NCBI GenBank assembly: GCA_031255275.1
Contig: JAIRSV010000149.1
Span: forward strand, 1 to 12,446
DNA from: Proteiniphilum sp.
Lineage (GTDB): Bacteria; Bacteroidota; Bacteroidia; Bacteroidales; Dysgonomonadaceae
Direction of reading: 5' to 3'
Length of the DNA: 12,446 bases
Under the pieces are notes generated by a model. It worked only from the letters and a program-made list of their open reading frames with translations. It searched no databases and was not told where the DNA came from. This document shows, in pieces, positions 1 through 7,296 of this stretch. Within the stretch, counting starts at the first letter, position 1. Each line of letters begins with the position of its first letter. Position numbers and translations under genes: made by a program.

Positions 1-53
1 ACCCGTACGTCAGTTTAGCAAACTGGTGGTTTCAGCCACTCACCCACACTTCC
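1..53 (-). tRNA. tRNA-Ser (GCU anticodon), 5' part, cut by window edge
   Basis: Read on the minus strand, the 5' end at 53 gives a 7-nt acceptor arm (GGAAGTG), TG at tRNA positions 8-9, a D arm GGT...ACC around GAGTGGCTGAA, and an anticodon loop TTGCTAA. The anticodon GCT corresponds to plus-strand bases 17-19. After the anticodon stem the sequence runs into the start of a long variable arm, typical of class II serine tRNAs, and is then lost at the window edge. The T arm and 3' acceptor strand are not visible. The sequence closely resembles the tRNA-Ser(GCU) I know from Bacteroides relatives. A good promoter lies just upstream. Confidence 0.9.
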
Positions 54-79
54 GGGGAGATTTCTTACAAAATCGGGTG

Positions 80-111
80 CAAATATACAAGTTTGTTTTT
101 AACTTGTCAAA
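80..111 (-). promoter_or_regulatory. Bacteroidota-type promoter of the tRNA-Ser gene
   Basis: On the minus strand a -33 element TTTG (bases 111-108) is followed after 20 nt by TATATTTG (87-80). This matches the Bacteroidota sigma-ABfr consensus TTTG-N19/21-TAnnTTTG. Transcription would start near base 73, about 20 nt before the mature tRNA 5' end. This is the best-matched promoter in the window. Confidence 0.75.
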
Positions 112-141
112 GAAAAGGTGACTTTTTCAGATGAATCTTTC

Positions 142-149
142 TATTTTTG
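142..149 (+). promoter_or_regulatory. -7 promoter element of mltG
   Basis: TATTTTTG fits TAnnTTTG and is followed by CA. No good -33 TTTG lies at the expected distance. The predicted transcript start near 156 lies downstream of an in-frame ATG at 131, which argues against that longer start for mltG and supports ATG 179. Confidence 0.5.
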
Positions 150-178
150 CAGCGGGGTTCTCAAAATCCCCCGCAAAT

Positions 179-1222
179 ATGAAACAGACTATGAAAAAGA
201 AAAAAAACAGGATACTTCCGGCTATCGCCGGTATTTTGCTGCTGATATGCGCCGTGGCAGGACTTCGCCTCTATAATATGATCTTTCAACCCTTCTCGCT
301 TCCTGAAACGGTATACATCTATATTGACCGGGAGGAAAATTATGAGGAGGTGGTCAGGCAACTGGAGGAGAAGGCGGGACTTCCCTCGGAAAAGATATTC
401 CGGCGGCTGGCCGAACGGATGAATTATCCCAACAGGGTGAAATCCGGGAGATATGCCGTCTGCGACGGCATGACAATGCCCGATGTGATACGCCAGCTGC
501 GGTCGGGCAACCAGGCGCCGGTAAGCCTTACGTTCAACAATATGCGCACCGGTGAAAATCTGGCGGGACGCCTCTCGCAGCAACTGATGATCGACAGCCT
601 CTCGCTGCTGAACGCCCTTAACGACCCCACCCGTGCGGAAAAGTTCGGATTCGACGAACAGACATTCATCCTGATGTTCATCCCCAATACCTACGAAGTT
701 TACTGGAACATAAGCATCGACAAGCTGCTGAAACGCATGAAAAGGGAATATGATCTCTTCTGGAACGAAGAGCGAAAAGAAAAGGCCGGAAAAACAGGGC
801 TTACGCCGGTACAGATCTCCATCCTGGCCTCCATCGTGGAAGAAGAAGCTACGTATGCCGACGAATATCCCATCGTGGCAGGCCTGTACCTCAACCGCCT
901 GCACAGGGGGATGAGGCTGGAATCCGATCCCACGGTCAAATTCGCCGTGGGAGACCTCTCGCTGCGCCGGATCCTCTACAGGCATCTTGAAGTGGAATCA
1001 CCCTACAATACTTACAGAAACGCCGGACTGCCGCCGGGACCGATCCGGATCCCCTCCATCCCGGCCGTGGAAGCCACCCTCACGCCCATGCAGCACAGAT
1101 ACCTGTTTATGTGCGCCAAAGACGACCTCTCGGGCCGGCACAACTTCGCCACCACTGACGCCGAACATGCACGCAATGCGGCGGCGTACCACAGAGCATT
1201 AAATATGCGGAAGATCTTTTAA
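179..1222 (+). CDS. mltG: Endolytic murein transglycosylase MltG (YceG-like)
   Basis: A 347-aa inner-membrane lytic transglycosylase that cuts nascent peptidoglycan glycan strands and is thought to set their length. A basic N-terminus (MKQTMKKKKNR) precedes one membrane segment at about residues 12-29. The rest should be periplasmic: a LysM-like region at about 45-110, then the YceG catalytic domain. Family signatures are LASIVEEEA at 216-224, with the likely catalytic Glu at 221 (equivalent of E. coli E218), NRLHRGMRLESDPTVKFA at 239-256, SPYNTYRNAGLPPGPI at 274-289, and a C-terminal HNFATTDAEH. Length is normal for the family. ATG 179 is chosen because a promoter element sits between it and the in-frame ATG at 131; ATG 191 is another option. 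It is divergent from the tRNA and convergent with ribF. Confidence 0.95.
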   Translation: MKQTMKKKKNRILPAIAGILLLICAVAGLRLYNMIFQPFSLPETVYIYIDREENYEEVVRQLEEKAGLPSEKIFRRLAERMNYPNRVKSGRYAVCDGMTMPDVIRQLRSGNQAPVSLTFNNMRTGENLAGRLSQQLMIDSLSLLNALNDPTRAEKFGFDEQTFILMFIPNTYEVYWNISIDKLLKRMKREYDLFWNEERKEKAGKTGLTPVQISILASIVEEEATYADEYPIVAGLYLNRLHRGMRLESDPTVKFAVGDLSLRRILYRHLEVESPYNTYRNAGLPPGPIRIPSIPAVEATLTPMQHRYLFMCAKDDLSGRHNFATTDAEHARNAAAYHRALNMRKIF

Positions 1223-1292
1223 GACATTCTCCGCCGCGCGGGGCACCGAACGCACGGGAATGTCCGTCGGTCGAGACAGCACTCCCCTGCCC

Positions 1293-2210
1293 CTATACCT
1301 TACCGTTCAACCGCTGCTCCACCACCTCCCTGTCCCGGCGGATCTGCGCCATCAGCTCCTCTTTGGAAGCGAATTTCCGGTCGGTGCGGACAAAATCAAT
1401 AAATTCCACGCTGATCGACTCGCCGTAAAGATTGCCGTCGAAGTCAAAAATATTCACCTCCACGCTTATCTCGCCGCCGGAATGTAACGTAGGGCGTCTC
1501 CCGATATAGAGCATTCCGCGACGGACAAGGTCACGCAGGTACACCCACACGGCATAAACGCCCGGCGCAGGCATCACTTTATAACGCTCCCAGACCTGCA
1601 TGTTGGCCGTCGGAAAACCCATAGTACGGCCCACCCGACAACCTTCCACAATCCGGCCAGACAGCCTGTAATTATACGACAGCAACCCGTTAGCCTCCCT
1701 CATCCTCCCCGCTTTCAACAGCCGGCGTATCTGCGACGAACTCACCTCCCCGTCCCCGACCCGAAAGCAGGAAGCAGGAAGCACCTCAATCCCCAGTTCC
1801 TCCCCATACCGGCGGTACTCGGGATAACCCTCCTCCCTGTCGCGTCCGAAACGGTGATCGTACCCCACGAGCAGCGTATCCACGTGAAGCTGCTCCTTCA
1901 GCACCCCCCGCATAAACTCTCCGGCAGAGAGCCGCGAAAGTTCGACCGTGAACGGAAGGCTGATACAATACTCCACACCCGTAGACGACAACCGTTCCGC
2001 CTTCTCGTCAAACCCGCACAGGAGCGCCGGCTGATAATCCTTTTGCAGCACCCTGCGGGGATGCACCGGAAAGGTGATCACGGCAGAAGGAAGTCCGCGC
2101 CCGACTGCCGCCGTCTTCACCTGATCGATCAGATACCTGTGGCCGACATGCACACCGTCAAAAAAACCGGTCGCCGCCACAAATGAGAGATCGCCAACGC
2201 CCCTCTCCAT
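1293..2210 (-). CDS. ribF: Bifunctional riboflavin kinase / FAD synthetase RibF
   Basis: Converts riboflavin to FMN (kinase) and FMN to FAD (adenylyltransferase) in the cytoplasm. About 305 aa from ATG 2210. The N-terminal nucleotidyltransferase domain shows GFFDGVHVGH at 15-24 and SSSQIRR at 157-163. The C-terminal flavokinase domain shows GRTMGFPTAN at 194-203, PGVYAVWV, IGRRPT (commonly NIGxRPT in the family) and VEVNIFDFDGNLYG with the likely catalytic Glu at 251. A longer frame from TTG 2231 adds seven residues and gives an N-terminus closer in length to other RibF proteins, so the start is open. No clean TAnnTTTG lies upstream; the nearest is a degenerate ATGCTTTG on the minus strand at 2285-2278. 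The gene is divergent from the DUF1080 lipoprotein and converges on mltG with a 70-bp gap. Confidence 0.95.
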   Translation of the reverse strand: MERGVGDLSFVAATGFFDGVHVGHRYLIDQVKTAAVGRGLPSAVITFPVHPRRVLQKDYQPALLCGFDEKAERLSSTGVEYCISLPFTVELSRLSAGEFMRGVLKEQLHVDTLLVGYDHRFGRDREEGYPEYRRYGEELGIEVLPASCFRVGDGEVSSSQIRRLLKAGRMREANGLLSYNYRLSGRIVEGCRVGRTMGFPTANMQVWERYKVMPAPGVYAVWVYLRDLVRRGMLYIGRRPTLHSGGEISVEVNIFDFDGNLYGESISVEFIDFVRTDRKFASKEELMAQIRRDREVVEQRLNGKV

Positions 2211-2416
2211 CGCCAAATCAATAAAATTCAAAACAGGATAAATTATTTATTAAACCGCGAATATAAAACGAATTTTGCAAAGCATTGTTTAAAAGAGCCG
2301 GATTCCTGCCCGTTTCCCCCAGCCCGCCCCCGTGCGGAAAGCGACAACGGGAGAAAAGAATCGGCGTCGCAGAGAAGAAATTATGCGAAAAAACTTTCAT
2401 ATTAACATCATTTCGG

Positions 2417-2424
2417 TATCTTTG
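2417..2424 (+). promoter_or_regulatory. -7 promoter element of the DUF1080 lipoprotein gene
   Basis: TATCTTTG followed by CACC fits TAnnTTTG. A near-match -33 element TTTC lies at 2395-2398, 18 nt upstream. The predicted transcript start near 2430 leaves about a 50-nt leader before ATG 2482. It excludes longer in-frame starts further upstream. Confidence 0.7.
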
Positions 2425-2481
2425 CACCCGGTAATTATCCCGTTAAATGAAAGTTTAATCCCTATTAAAAAGAAAGAAGTA

Positions 2482-3753
2482 ATGAGATCCAAATTTATTT
2501 TACTGACAGCAATGAGTATGATAGTTTTAACAGCCGGCTGCACCGGAGAACCGAAGCACAACACACTGACGCAGCAGGAAATAGCCGACGGCTGGGAACT
2601 GCTTTTCGACGGCGTAACGCTGAACGGATGGCGCGACTACAACGGCACGGAACTGACAGCCCCCTGGTTCGCCGACGGCGGCATGATCCGGGCCAAAGGC
2701 GAAGGCGCCGACGAACACGGCTACATCGTCACCGAAAAAACGTATGAGAATTTTGAACTGGTATGGGACTGGAAAATAGCCGACGGCGGCAACAGCGGCA
2801 TACTGTATCACGTGGTGGAACACCCGAAGTTTGCCGTTCCCTACGTGACCGGCCCCGAATACCAGCTGATCGACGATTTCGGATTCCCCGAACCGCTGGA
2901 AGAGTGGCAGAAAACAGGCGCGGACTACGCCATGCACACGACCGATCCTGAAAAGACCGTCGTCAAGCCCGCCGGAGAGTGGAACACCTCCAGGATTGTC
3001 TTCGACAACGGCCATGTGGAACACTGGCTCAACGGCGAAAAAGCAGTCGAATTTGAAGCCTGGACGGAAGACTGGTTCACACGCAAGCACAGCGGAAAAT
3101 GGGAAAACGCTCCCGAATACGGACTGGCGCTCAAAGGCGCAATCTGCCTTCAGGATCACGGTTCGGCCGCCTGGTTCCGTAACATAAAGATCCGGGAACT
3201 TCCCCGCAGCACCAGAGAAGTGAACCTGTTCAACGGAACGGATCTGCACGGATGGGAACCCTACGGAACCGAAAAATGGTATGTGGAAGACGGCCTTCTG
3301 GTATGCGAAAGCGGCCCGGACAAACAGTACGGATACCTTGCCACGCGCGAATACTACGATGACTTCGACCTGACCGTGGAATTTAAGCAGGAAGCCGACG
3401 GCAACTCCGGCGTCTTCATCCGCTCGTTCGTAGAACCGGGCGCCATCGTAAACGGCTGGCAGGTGGAAGTAGCCCCCAAAGGATATGACACCGGCGGCAT
3501 ATACGAGTCCTACGGACGCGGCTGGCTGGTACAGATTCCCGACGAAAAGGAAGAGATCCTGAAAGAGGGCGACTGGAACACCCTGCGCATCCTGATGAAA
3601 GGCGACAACGTGAAAACCTGGCTCAACGGCGAAGAGATGGTCGACCTCACCGACGAAAAGATCGGTAAGGCACAGGGACGCATCGCGCTGCAAATCCACG
3701 ACGGCGGAGGCATCAAAGTGCTGTGGAAAAACCTGCGCCTAAGTACATTATAG
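2482..3753 (+). CDS. Two-domain DUF1080 (3-keto-disaccharide hydrolase-type) lipoprotein
   Basis: A 423-aa predicted lipoprotein. The signal peptide (MRSKFILLTAMSMIVLTAGC) ends in lipobox LTAG-C with Cys20. Two tandem PF06439 domains follow. Domain 1, about 37-238, begins WELLFDGVTLNGWRDYNG and contains DGGNSGILYHV. Domain 2, about 247-421, begins NLFNGTDLHGWEPYG and contains DGNSGVFIRSF. The matching starts (LF[DN]G-x-x-L-x-GW), DGNSG blocks and ends (W..NG...) show an internal duplication. This beta-sandwich family includes enzymes that hydrolyse 3-keto-glycosides, and it is abundant in Bacteroidota; substrate and activity here are not known. The start is fixed by the promoter at 2417-2424 and the signal peptide. 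The purine-rich stretch AAAGAAAGAAG precedes the ATG. The gene stands alone, with no SusC/SusD or oxidoreductase partner, and ends in a strong hairpin. Confidence 0.88.
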   Translation: MRSKFILLTAMSMIVLTAGCTGEPKHNTLTQQEIADGWELLFDGVTLNGWRDYNGTELTAPWFADGGMIRAKGEGADEHGYIVTEKTYENFELVWDWKIADGGNSGILYHVVEHPKFAVPYVTGPEYQLIDDFGFPEPLEEWQKTGADYAMHTTDPEKTVVKPAGEWNTSRIVFDNGHVEHWLNGEKAVEFEAWTEDWFTRKHSGKWENAPEYGLALKGAICLQDHGSAAWFRNIKIRELPRSTREVNLFNGTDLHGWEPYGTEKWYVEDGLLVCESGPDKQYGYLATREYYDDFDLTVEFKQEADGNSGVFIRSFVEPGAIVNGWQVEVAPKGYDTGGIYESYGRGWLVQIPDEKEEILKEGDWNTLRILMKGDNVKTWLNGEEMVDLTDEKIGKAQGRIALQIHDGGGIKVLWKNLRLSTL

Positions 3754-3783
3754 CGATCCGGTAAAGAATCACACACCCGCCCG

Positions 3784-3836
3784 GGCGGCGGCAAGCACTG
3801 TCTTGACACAGACAGCGTTTGCCGCCGCCATTTATT
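3784..3836 (+). terminator. Strong hairpin terminator after the DUF1080 gene
   Basis: Two 20-nt arms (3784-3803 and 3810-3829) pair with only one G-T wobble and one A-C mismatch around a 6-nt loop (TGACAC). The stem base is GGCGGCGGC/GCCGCCGCC, and the short T-rich tail ATTTATT follows. It starts 30 nt after the stop at 3753 and separates the lipoprotein gene from the next gene. Confidence 0.8.
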
Positions 3837-3861
3837 AACGGGCAAATCCGACGAAAATGCT

Positions 3862-4353
3862 GTGAAGACGGTCAAATATGCCGGAATATTCAAAAAAATC
3901 GGCGACATACCCGCACTGAGAATCGAACTCGAAGAGATATTCAACAGTAAAAGCCACAGAGAAATGGTAGCATATTGCCTGTTACTGGGGCAACACATTT
4001 TAGAAATCACCGGCATGAAGCCCTGCGATGAAATGGCGGAAAGTTTCGAGATAAACAAAAAATGGCTGCACGGGGAAACGGGAAAAGGATTTGCAAAATT
4101 TCAGCCAGCAAGAAACGTCGCCGGCAAGCTTCTCGGATTAGCCCGCGAAGAGAAAGACCCCGTAAGGCAGAAAACATACAGAGTCATGGCGCAGATAGCA
4201 AACAGTCCCCATGTCAAGCACCATGCGCTATGGGCTTCCGATTATGCGATAAAGCTGATAAATACAATGTACCCGGACAATATTGATGAAGTAAGAAGGG
4301 AAAGGACAATACAGATCGCGTTAATGAAAAGCGTTTGTGAAGAGGCGATATAA
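3862..4353 (+). CDS. Orphan all-helical protein, possibly Imm5-like putative immunity protein
   Basis: A 163-aa soluble protein with no signal peptide or membrane segment. It appears helical throughout, with the most distinctive block HVKHHALWASDYAIKLIN at 117-134 followed by VRRER at 144-148. This pattern recalls proteins labelled 'putative immunity protein' (Imm5-type, PF14423), which protect against polymorphic toxins, but I recognise it only loosely and no toxin gene is nearby. Two counted 60-bp lines of this gene are 43% and 47% GC, against 62% for a line of the preceding gene, which suggests transfer. The start is GTG: the only nearby ATG (3857) is out of frame and stops at once. Just 32 bp separate the GTG from the preceding terminator, with no TAnnTTTG in between, so how it is transcribed is unclear. 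A truncated 5' end is possible. Confidence 0.6.
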   Translation: MKTVKYAGIFKKIGDIPALRIELEEIFNSKSHREMVAYCLLLGQHILEITGMKPCDEMAESFEINKKWLHGETGKGFAKFQPARNVAGKLLGLAREEKDPVRQKTYRVMAQIANSPHVKHHALWASDYAIKLINTMYPDNIDEVRRERTIQIALMKSVCEEAI

Positions 4354-4355
4354 TA

Positions 4356-4370
4356 ATGTATGTAATACAT
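4356..4370. repeat. Small inverted repeat just after the orphan gene
   Basis: ATGTAT-GTA-ATACAT, a 6-bp perfect stem with a 3-nt loop, 3 bases after the TAA stop. It may be a weak terminator or chance in an AT-rich stretch. Confidence 0.3.
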
Positions 4371-4430
4371 ATAACAGTCGTCTGAATTATATAATCAATG
4401 TATCGGGAAAACTCGGCGAAGGTTCCGCGA

Positions 4431-4447
4431 AGCGCCGGAACGGCGCT
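4431..4447. repeat. GC-rich hairpin in the spacer before rsfS
   Basis: AGCGCCG-GAA-CGGCGCT is a perfect 7-bp stem with a 3-nt loop. An overlapping alternative stem GTTCCG/CGGAAC (4422-4427 and 4436-4441) cannot form at the same time. The core AGCGCCGGAACGGC matches 13 of 14 bases of the 44-bp repeats near the right end of the window. The 254-bp spacer 4354-4607 otherwise holds only the rsfS promoter. Confidence 0.4.
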
Positions 4448-4547
4448 ACTGAGCTGTGTGCGAAGCACGAATAACACGAATGTAGCGAACTAACAAGCAT
4501 TGAACAACACCTCTCTTCCCCGCTCTGCCACTGATTTTTACATTTAT

Positions 4548-4581
4548 TTTGATTTTCTTTTAAAAAAAGAACCTATCTTTG
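4548..4581 (+). promoter_or_regulatory. Promoter of the rsfS-ftsH unit
   Basis: TTTG at 4548-4551 is followed after 22 nt by TATCTTTG at 4574-4581 and then CAC. The spacing is slightly longer than the usual 19-21. The predicted start near 4587 gives a short leader before ATG 4608 and rules out the in-frame alternative start at 4500. Confidence 0.7.
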
Positions 4582-4607
4582 CACAATCAATTCACTTAAA
4601 GCAACGA

Positions 4608-4967
4608 ATGACAGAAAAAGATCCGCTCTTACAGAGTATTATTGAAGGAATCCGGGAAAAGAAAGGAAAAAATATCTGTACTATTCAATTAAAAGACATG
4701 CCGGGCGCAGTCTGCGACTATTTTGTAATTTGCGAAGGCAATACACCCACACAGGTATCGGCACTGGCCGGTTCAATAGAGATGACCGTAAAGAAATATG
4801 CCGGAGGAAATCCTCTCCGCATACACGGGCAACAGCGGGCCGAATGGATCGGCATGGATTACGGCAGCATAATCGTACACATATTCCTGCCCGGGCTTCG
4901 CAGTTTTTACAATATCGACAGTCTCTGGGAAGACGCCCGCCTGGAGCACATTCCATCCGCAGATTAA
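4608..4967 (+). CDS. rsfS: Ribosomal silencing factor RsfS (RsfA/YbeB family)
   Basis: A 119-aa cytoplasmic protein that binds ribosomal protein uL14 on the large subunit and blocks subunit joining, lowering translation when nutrients are scarce. Signatures are CDYFVICEGNTPTQVSALA at about 41-59, the loop RIHGQQRAEWIGMDYGSIIVHIF, and RSFYNIDSLWEDA near the end, in the order usual for the family. Length is typical. ATG 4608 lies downstream of the promoter at 4548-4581; longer readings upstream are not supported. ftsH follows 56 bp later with no terminator between, so the two are probably co-transcribed, a pairing I know from other Bacteroidota. Confidence 0.93.
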   Translation: MTEKDPLLQSIIEGIREKKGKNICTIQLKDMPGAVCDYFVICEGNTPTQVSALAGSIEMTVKKYAGGNPLRIHGQQRAEWIGMDYGSIIVHIFLPGLRSFYNIDSLWEDARLEHIPSAD

Positions 4968-5023
4968 AACTTATTTTTCAACAGATTGTTACAATAACTC
5001 AAACGAAATGGAGAGTCCGCCAA

Positions 5024-7123
5024 ATGAGCGATACAAACAAAGAAAACAAACAGGATAAACAGCCTGCCCTGCGGCCGAAAACAGGCGGGAACAGCAATCC
5101 CAAAAGGCCATTCAACCCATACTGGATTTACGCCATTGTGCTGGCGCTCCTCACGGGAGTGTGGGTTTTCGGGCAGAACGCCTCCGTGAAGGAGGTGAAG
5201 TGGTCGGAATTTCAACAGTACGTGAAAGACAATCGCGTGAAGAGCGTGGTGATATACACGAAAAAGGAGATTGCCGAAGCGGTCGTGCGTGAAGAGTCCG
5301 TCAGCCACGTTTTCGGAGACAGTGCAGAGAAGGCGGGAAAAACTCCTCTGATCAGGATCAACGTACCTTCCGCCGACGCCGTATCGGACTTTATGGATAA
5401 GGTAAAGGCGGAAAAGAGTTACGAAATAGAGGTACACTTCGATTCCACGTCCGAATTCTGGGGAATACTGCTCACGTCTGCCCCCTTCATACTCATCATC
5501 GTATTCTGGATATGGATGATGCGCCGGATGCAGGGAGGCGCTGCCGGCGGCGGAGGCGTGTTCAACGTAGGCAAGTCGAAAGCGCAGCTCTTCGACAGGG
5601 ACGCCGGTCAGAAAGTGACCTTCAAAGACGTGGCCGGACTCTCCGAAGCCAAGGAAGAGGTGCAGGAAATCGTAGAGTTTCTGAAGAATCCCGGCAATTA
5701 CACCAGCCTGGGGGGGAAAATCCCCAAAGGGGCGCTGCTCGTAGGCCCTCCCGGAACGGGGAAGACGCTGCTGGCAAAGGCGGTGGCGGGCGAAGCCAAC
5801 GTACCGTTCTTTTCCATTTCCGGATCCGATTTCGTAGAAATGTTCGTAGGCGTAGGCGCATCGCGCGTGAGAGACCTTTTCCGGCAGGCTAAGGAGAAGG
5901 CTCCCTGCATCGTGTTTATCGACGAAATTGACGCCGTGGGCCGTGCCCGCGGGAAAAACAACAACTTCGGCTCGAACGACGAACGGGAAAATACGCTCAA
6001 CCAGCTCCTCACCGAAATGGACGGCTTCGGATCAAACAGCGGGGTGATCATCCTTGCGGCGACAAACCGCGCGGATGTGCTGGACAAGGCCCTGCTGCGG
6101 GCAGGTCGCTTCGACAGACAGATTTACGTGGAACTCCCCGACCTGAACGACCGGAGGGAAATCTTCAGGGTACACCTCCGTCCCATCAAAATAGACGAGT
6201 CCGCAGACGTCGACTTTCTGGCGCGGCAAACGCCGGGATTTTCAGGCGCCGACATAGCGAACGTCTGCAACGAGGCCGCCCTGATCGCCGCCCGGATGAA
6301 AAAGAAATTCGTCCAGAAAGAGGATTTCATGAACGCCGTAGACCGCATCGTGGGCGGTCTGGAGAAGAAGAATAAAATCATTACCCAGGACGAAAAAAAG
6401 ACTATCGCCATCCACGAGGCGGGACACGCCACGCTGAGCTGGTTCCTGGAACATGCCAATCCGCTGGTAAAGGTTACCATCGTGCCCCGCGGCAAGGCGC
6501 TGGGCGCGGCCTGGTATCTGCCGGAGGAACGCCAGATCACCACCAGGGAGCAAATGCTCGACGAGATGTGCGCCCTTCTGGGAGGAAGAGCTGCCGAGGA
6601 ATTATTCACAGGATCAATCTCCTCCGGCGCCATGAACGACCTGGAACGCGTGACCAAACAGTCATACGCCATGATCACCTACATGGGTATGAGCGAAAAG
6701 CTGCCTAATCTGAGCTATTACGATTCGTCGGGACAGGAGTATACCTTTTCGAAGCCCTACGGCGACGAAACGGCCAGGCTGATCGACAGCGAGGTGAAGA
6801 CAATGATCGGCCTGCAATATGAAAGGGCGAAGCAGATTCTTGCCGACAGGGCGGAGGGACATAACCGCCTGGCGGAAATCCTGCTGGAGAGGGAGATTAT
6901 CTATTCTGACGACCTGGAGAAAATACTCGGCAAGCGCCGCTGGGTTTCGCGCTCCCTGGAGATTCTGAGGAATGATAAGGAATCTTCCGACATGCCGTCT
7001 CCGCCCGTGCCTCACGATCCGGCGGAACACATATCTGCCGGCACCGGCGAAAAGGTTCCTTCCGCTTCGCGGCGGGAGAATGACGGGGAGAACGGTGACG
7101 GGGAAACCGGAGAAGGTGTGTAA
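5024..7123 (+). CDS. ftsH: ATP-dependent membrane zinc metalloprotease FtsH
   Basis: A 699-aa hexameric AAA+ protease that extracts and degrades membrane and some soluble proteins. In order: TM1 at about 33-50, a periplasmic domain at about 51-140, TM2 at about 145-167, a Gly-rich linker, then the AAA domain. Walker A GPPGTGKT is at 241-248, pore motif FVG at 274-276, Walker B IVFIDEID at 296-303, and the second region of homology AATNRADVLDKALLRAGRFDR ends at 365 with Arg fingers R359 and R362. The protease domain has HEAGH at 464-468 and a likely third zinc ligand Asp539 in MNDLERVT. After about residue 645 there is a low-complexity tail rich in P, G, E and D. ATG 5024 is chosen because it gives the normal short cytoplasmic N-terminus; the frame is open further upstream only as a shadow of rsfS. 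All catalytic residues are present. Confidence 0.97.
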   Translation: MSDTNKENKQDKQPALRPKTGGNSNPKRPFNPYWIYAIVLALLTGVWVFGQNASVKEVKWSEFQQYVKDNRVKSVVIYTKKEIAEAVVREESVSHVFGDSAEKAGKTPLIRINVPSADAVSDFMDKVKAEKSYEIEVHFDSTSEFWGILLTSAPFILIIVFWIWMMRRMQGGAAGGGGVFNVGKSKAQLFDRDAGQKVTFKDVAGLSEAKEEVQEIVEFLKNPGNYTSLGGKIPKGALLVGPPGTGKTLLAKAVAGEANVPFFSISGSDFVEMFVGVGASRVRDLFRQAKEKAPCIVFIDEIDAVGRARGKNNNFGSNDERENTLNQLLTEMDGFGSNSGVIILAATNRADVLDKALLRAGRFDRQIYVELPDLNDRREIFRVHLRPIKIDESADVDFLARQTPGFSGADIANVCNEAALIAARMKKKFVQKEDFMNAVDRIVGGLEKKNKIITQDEKKTIAIHEAGHATLSWFLEHANPLVKVTIVPRGKALGAAWYLPEERQITTREQMLDEMCALLGGRAAEELFTGSISSGAMNDLERVTKQSYAMITYMGMSEKLPNLSYYDSSGQEYTFSKPYGDETARLIDSEVKTMIGLQYERAKQILADRAEGHNRLAEILLEREIIYSDDLEKILGKRRWVSRSLEILRNDKESSDMPSPPVPHDPAEHISAGTGEKVPSASRRENDGENGDGETGEGV

Positions 7124-7163
7124 GCAGGCGAAGGATCTGCCGGTAACATTCCGAATATAACTG

Positions 7164-7200
7164 ACAGCCCGATTGTTAACAGTCGGGCTGTTTCATTTCA
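7164..7200 (+). terminator. Terminator of rsfS-ftsH
   Basis: ACAGCCCGA (7164-7172) pairs with TCGGGCTGT (7183-7191), extended by a T-G pair, around the loop TGTTAACA. The T-rich tail TTCATTT follows. It lies 40 bp after the ftsH stop, so the usual downstream neighbours of ftsH in this phylum would not be in the same transcript. Confidence 0.85.
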
Positions 7201-7201
7201 C

Positions 7202-7220
7202 CCGGTTTGGCGCGAACCGG
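7202..7220. promoter_or_regulatory. Inverted repeat upstream of the superoxide dismutase gene
   Basis: CCGGTT-TGGCGCG-AACCGG, a perfect 6-bp dyad with a 7-nt spacer, about 76 bp before the gene. It could be an operator or part of the preceding terminator region. I find no clear TAnnTTTG promoter between here and the start codon. Confidence 0.3.
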
Positions 7221-7296
7221 TATAAAGGAGACCGAACATTTTTAGAATCACTTTCGTTATAATCGGACAATAAGATTTTATAAAAATGAAAAGAAT

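Noticed and set aside
161..985. 274-aa open frame antisense to mltG
   Set aside because: No family motif and fully explained by the GC-rich codon pattern of mltG.
1223..1264. Terminator between mltG and ribF (GACATTC...GAATGTC)
   Set aside because: The 7-bp arms are 28 nt apart and no T tract follows; too weak to annotate.
2527..3699. 390-aa open frame antisense to the DUF1080 gene
   Set aside because: It is a shadow: the plus strand has a signal peptide, two recognisable domains and a promoter, while the antisense product has no recognisable motif.
3784..4500. Mobile island around the orphan gene
   Set aside because: No integrase, transposase, target-site duplication or attachment site is visible; only composition and hairpins hint at transfer.
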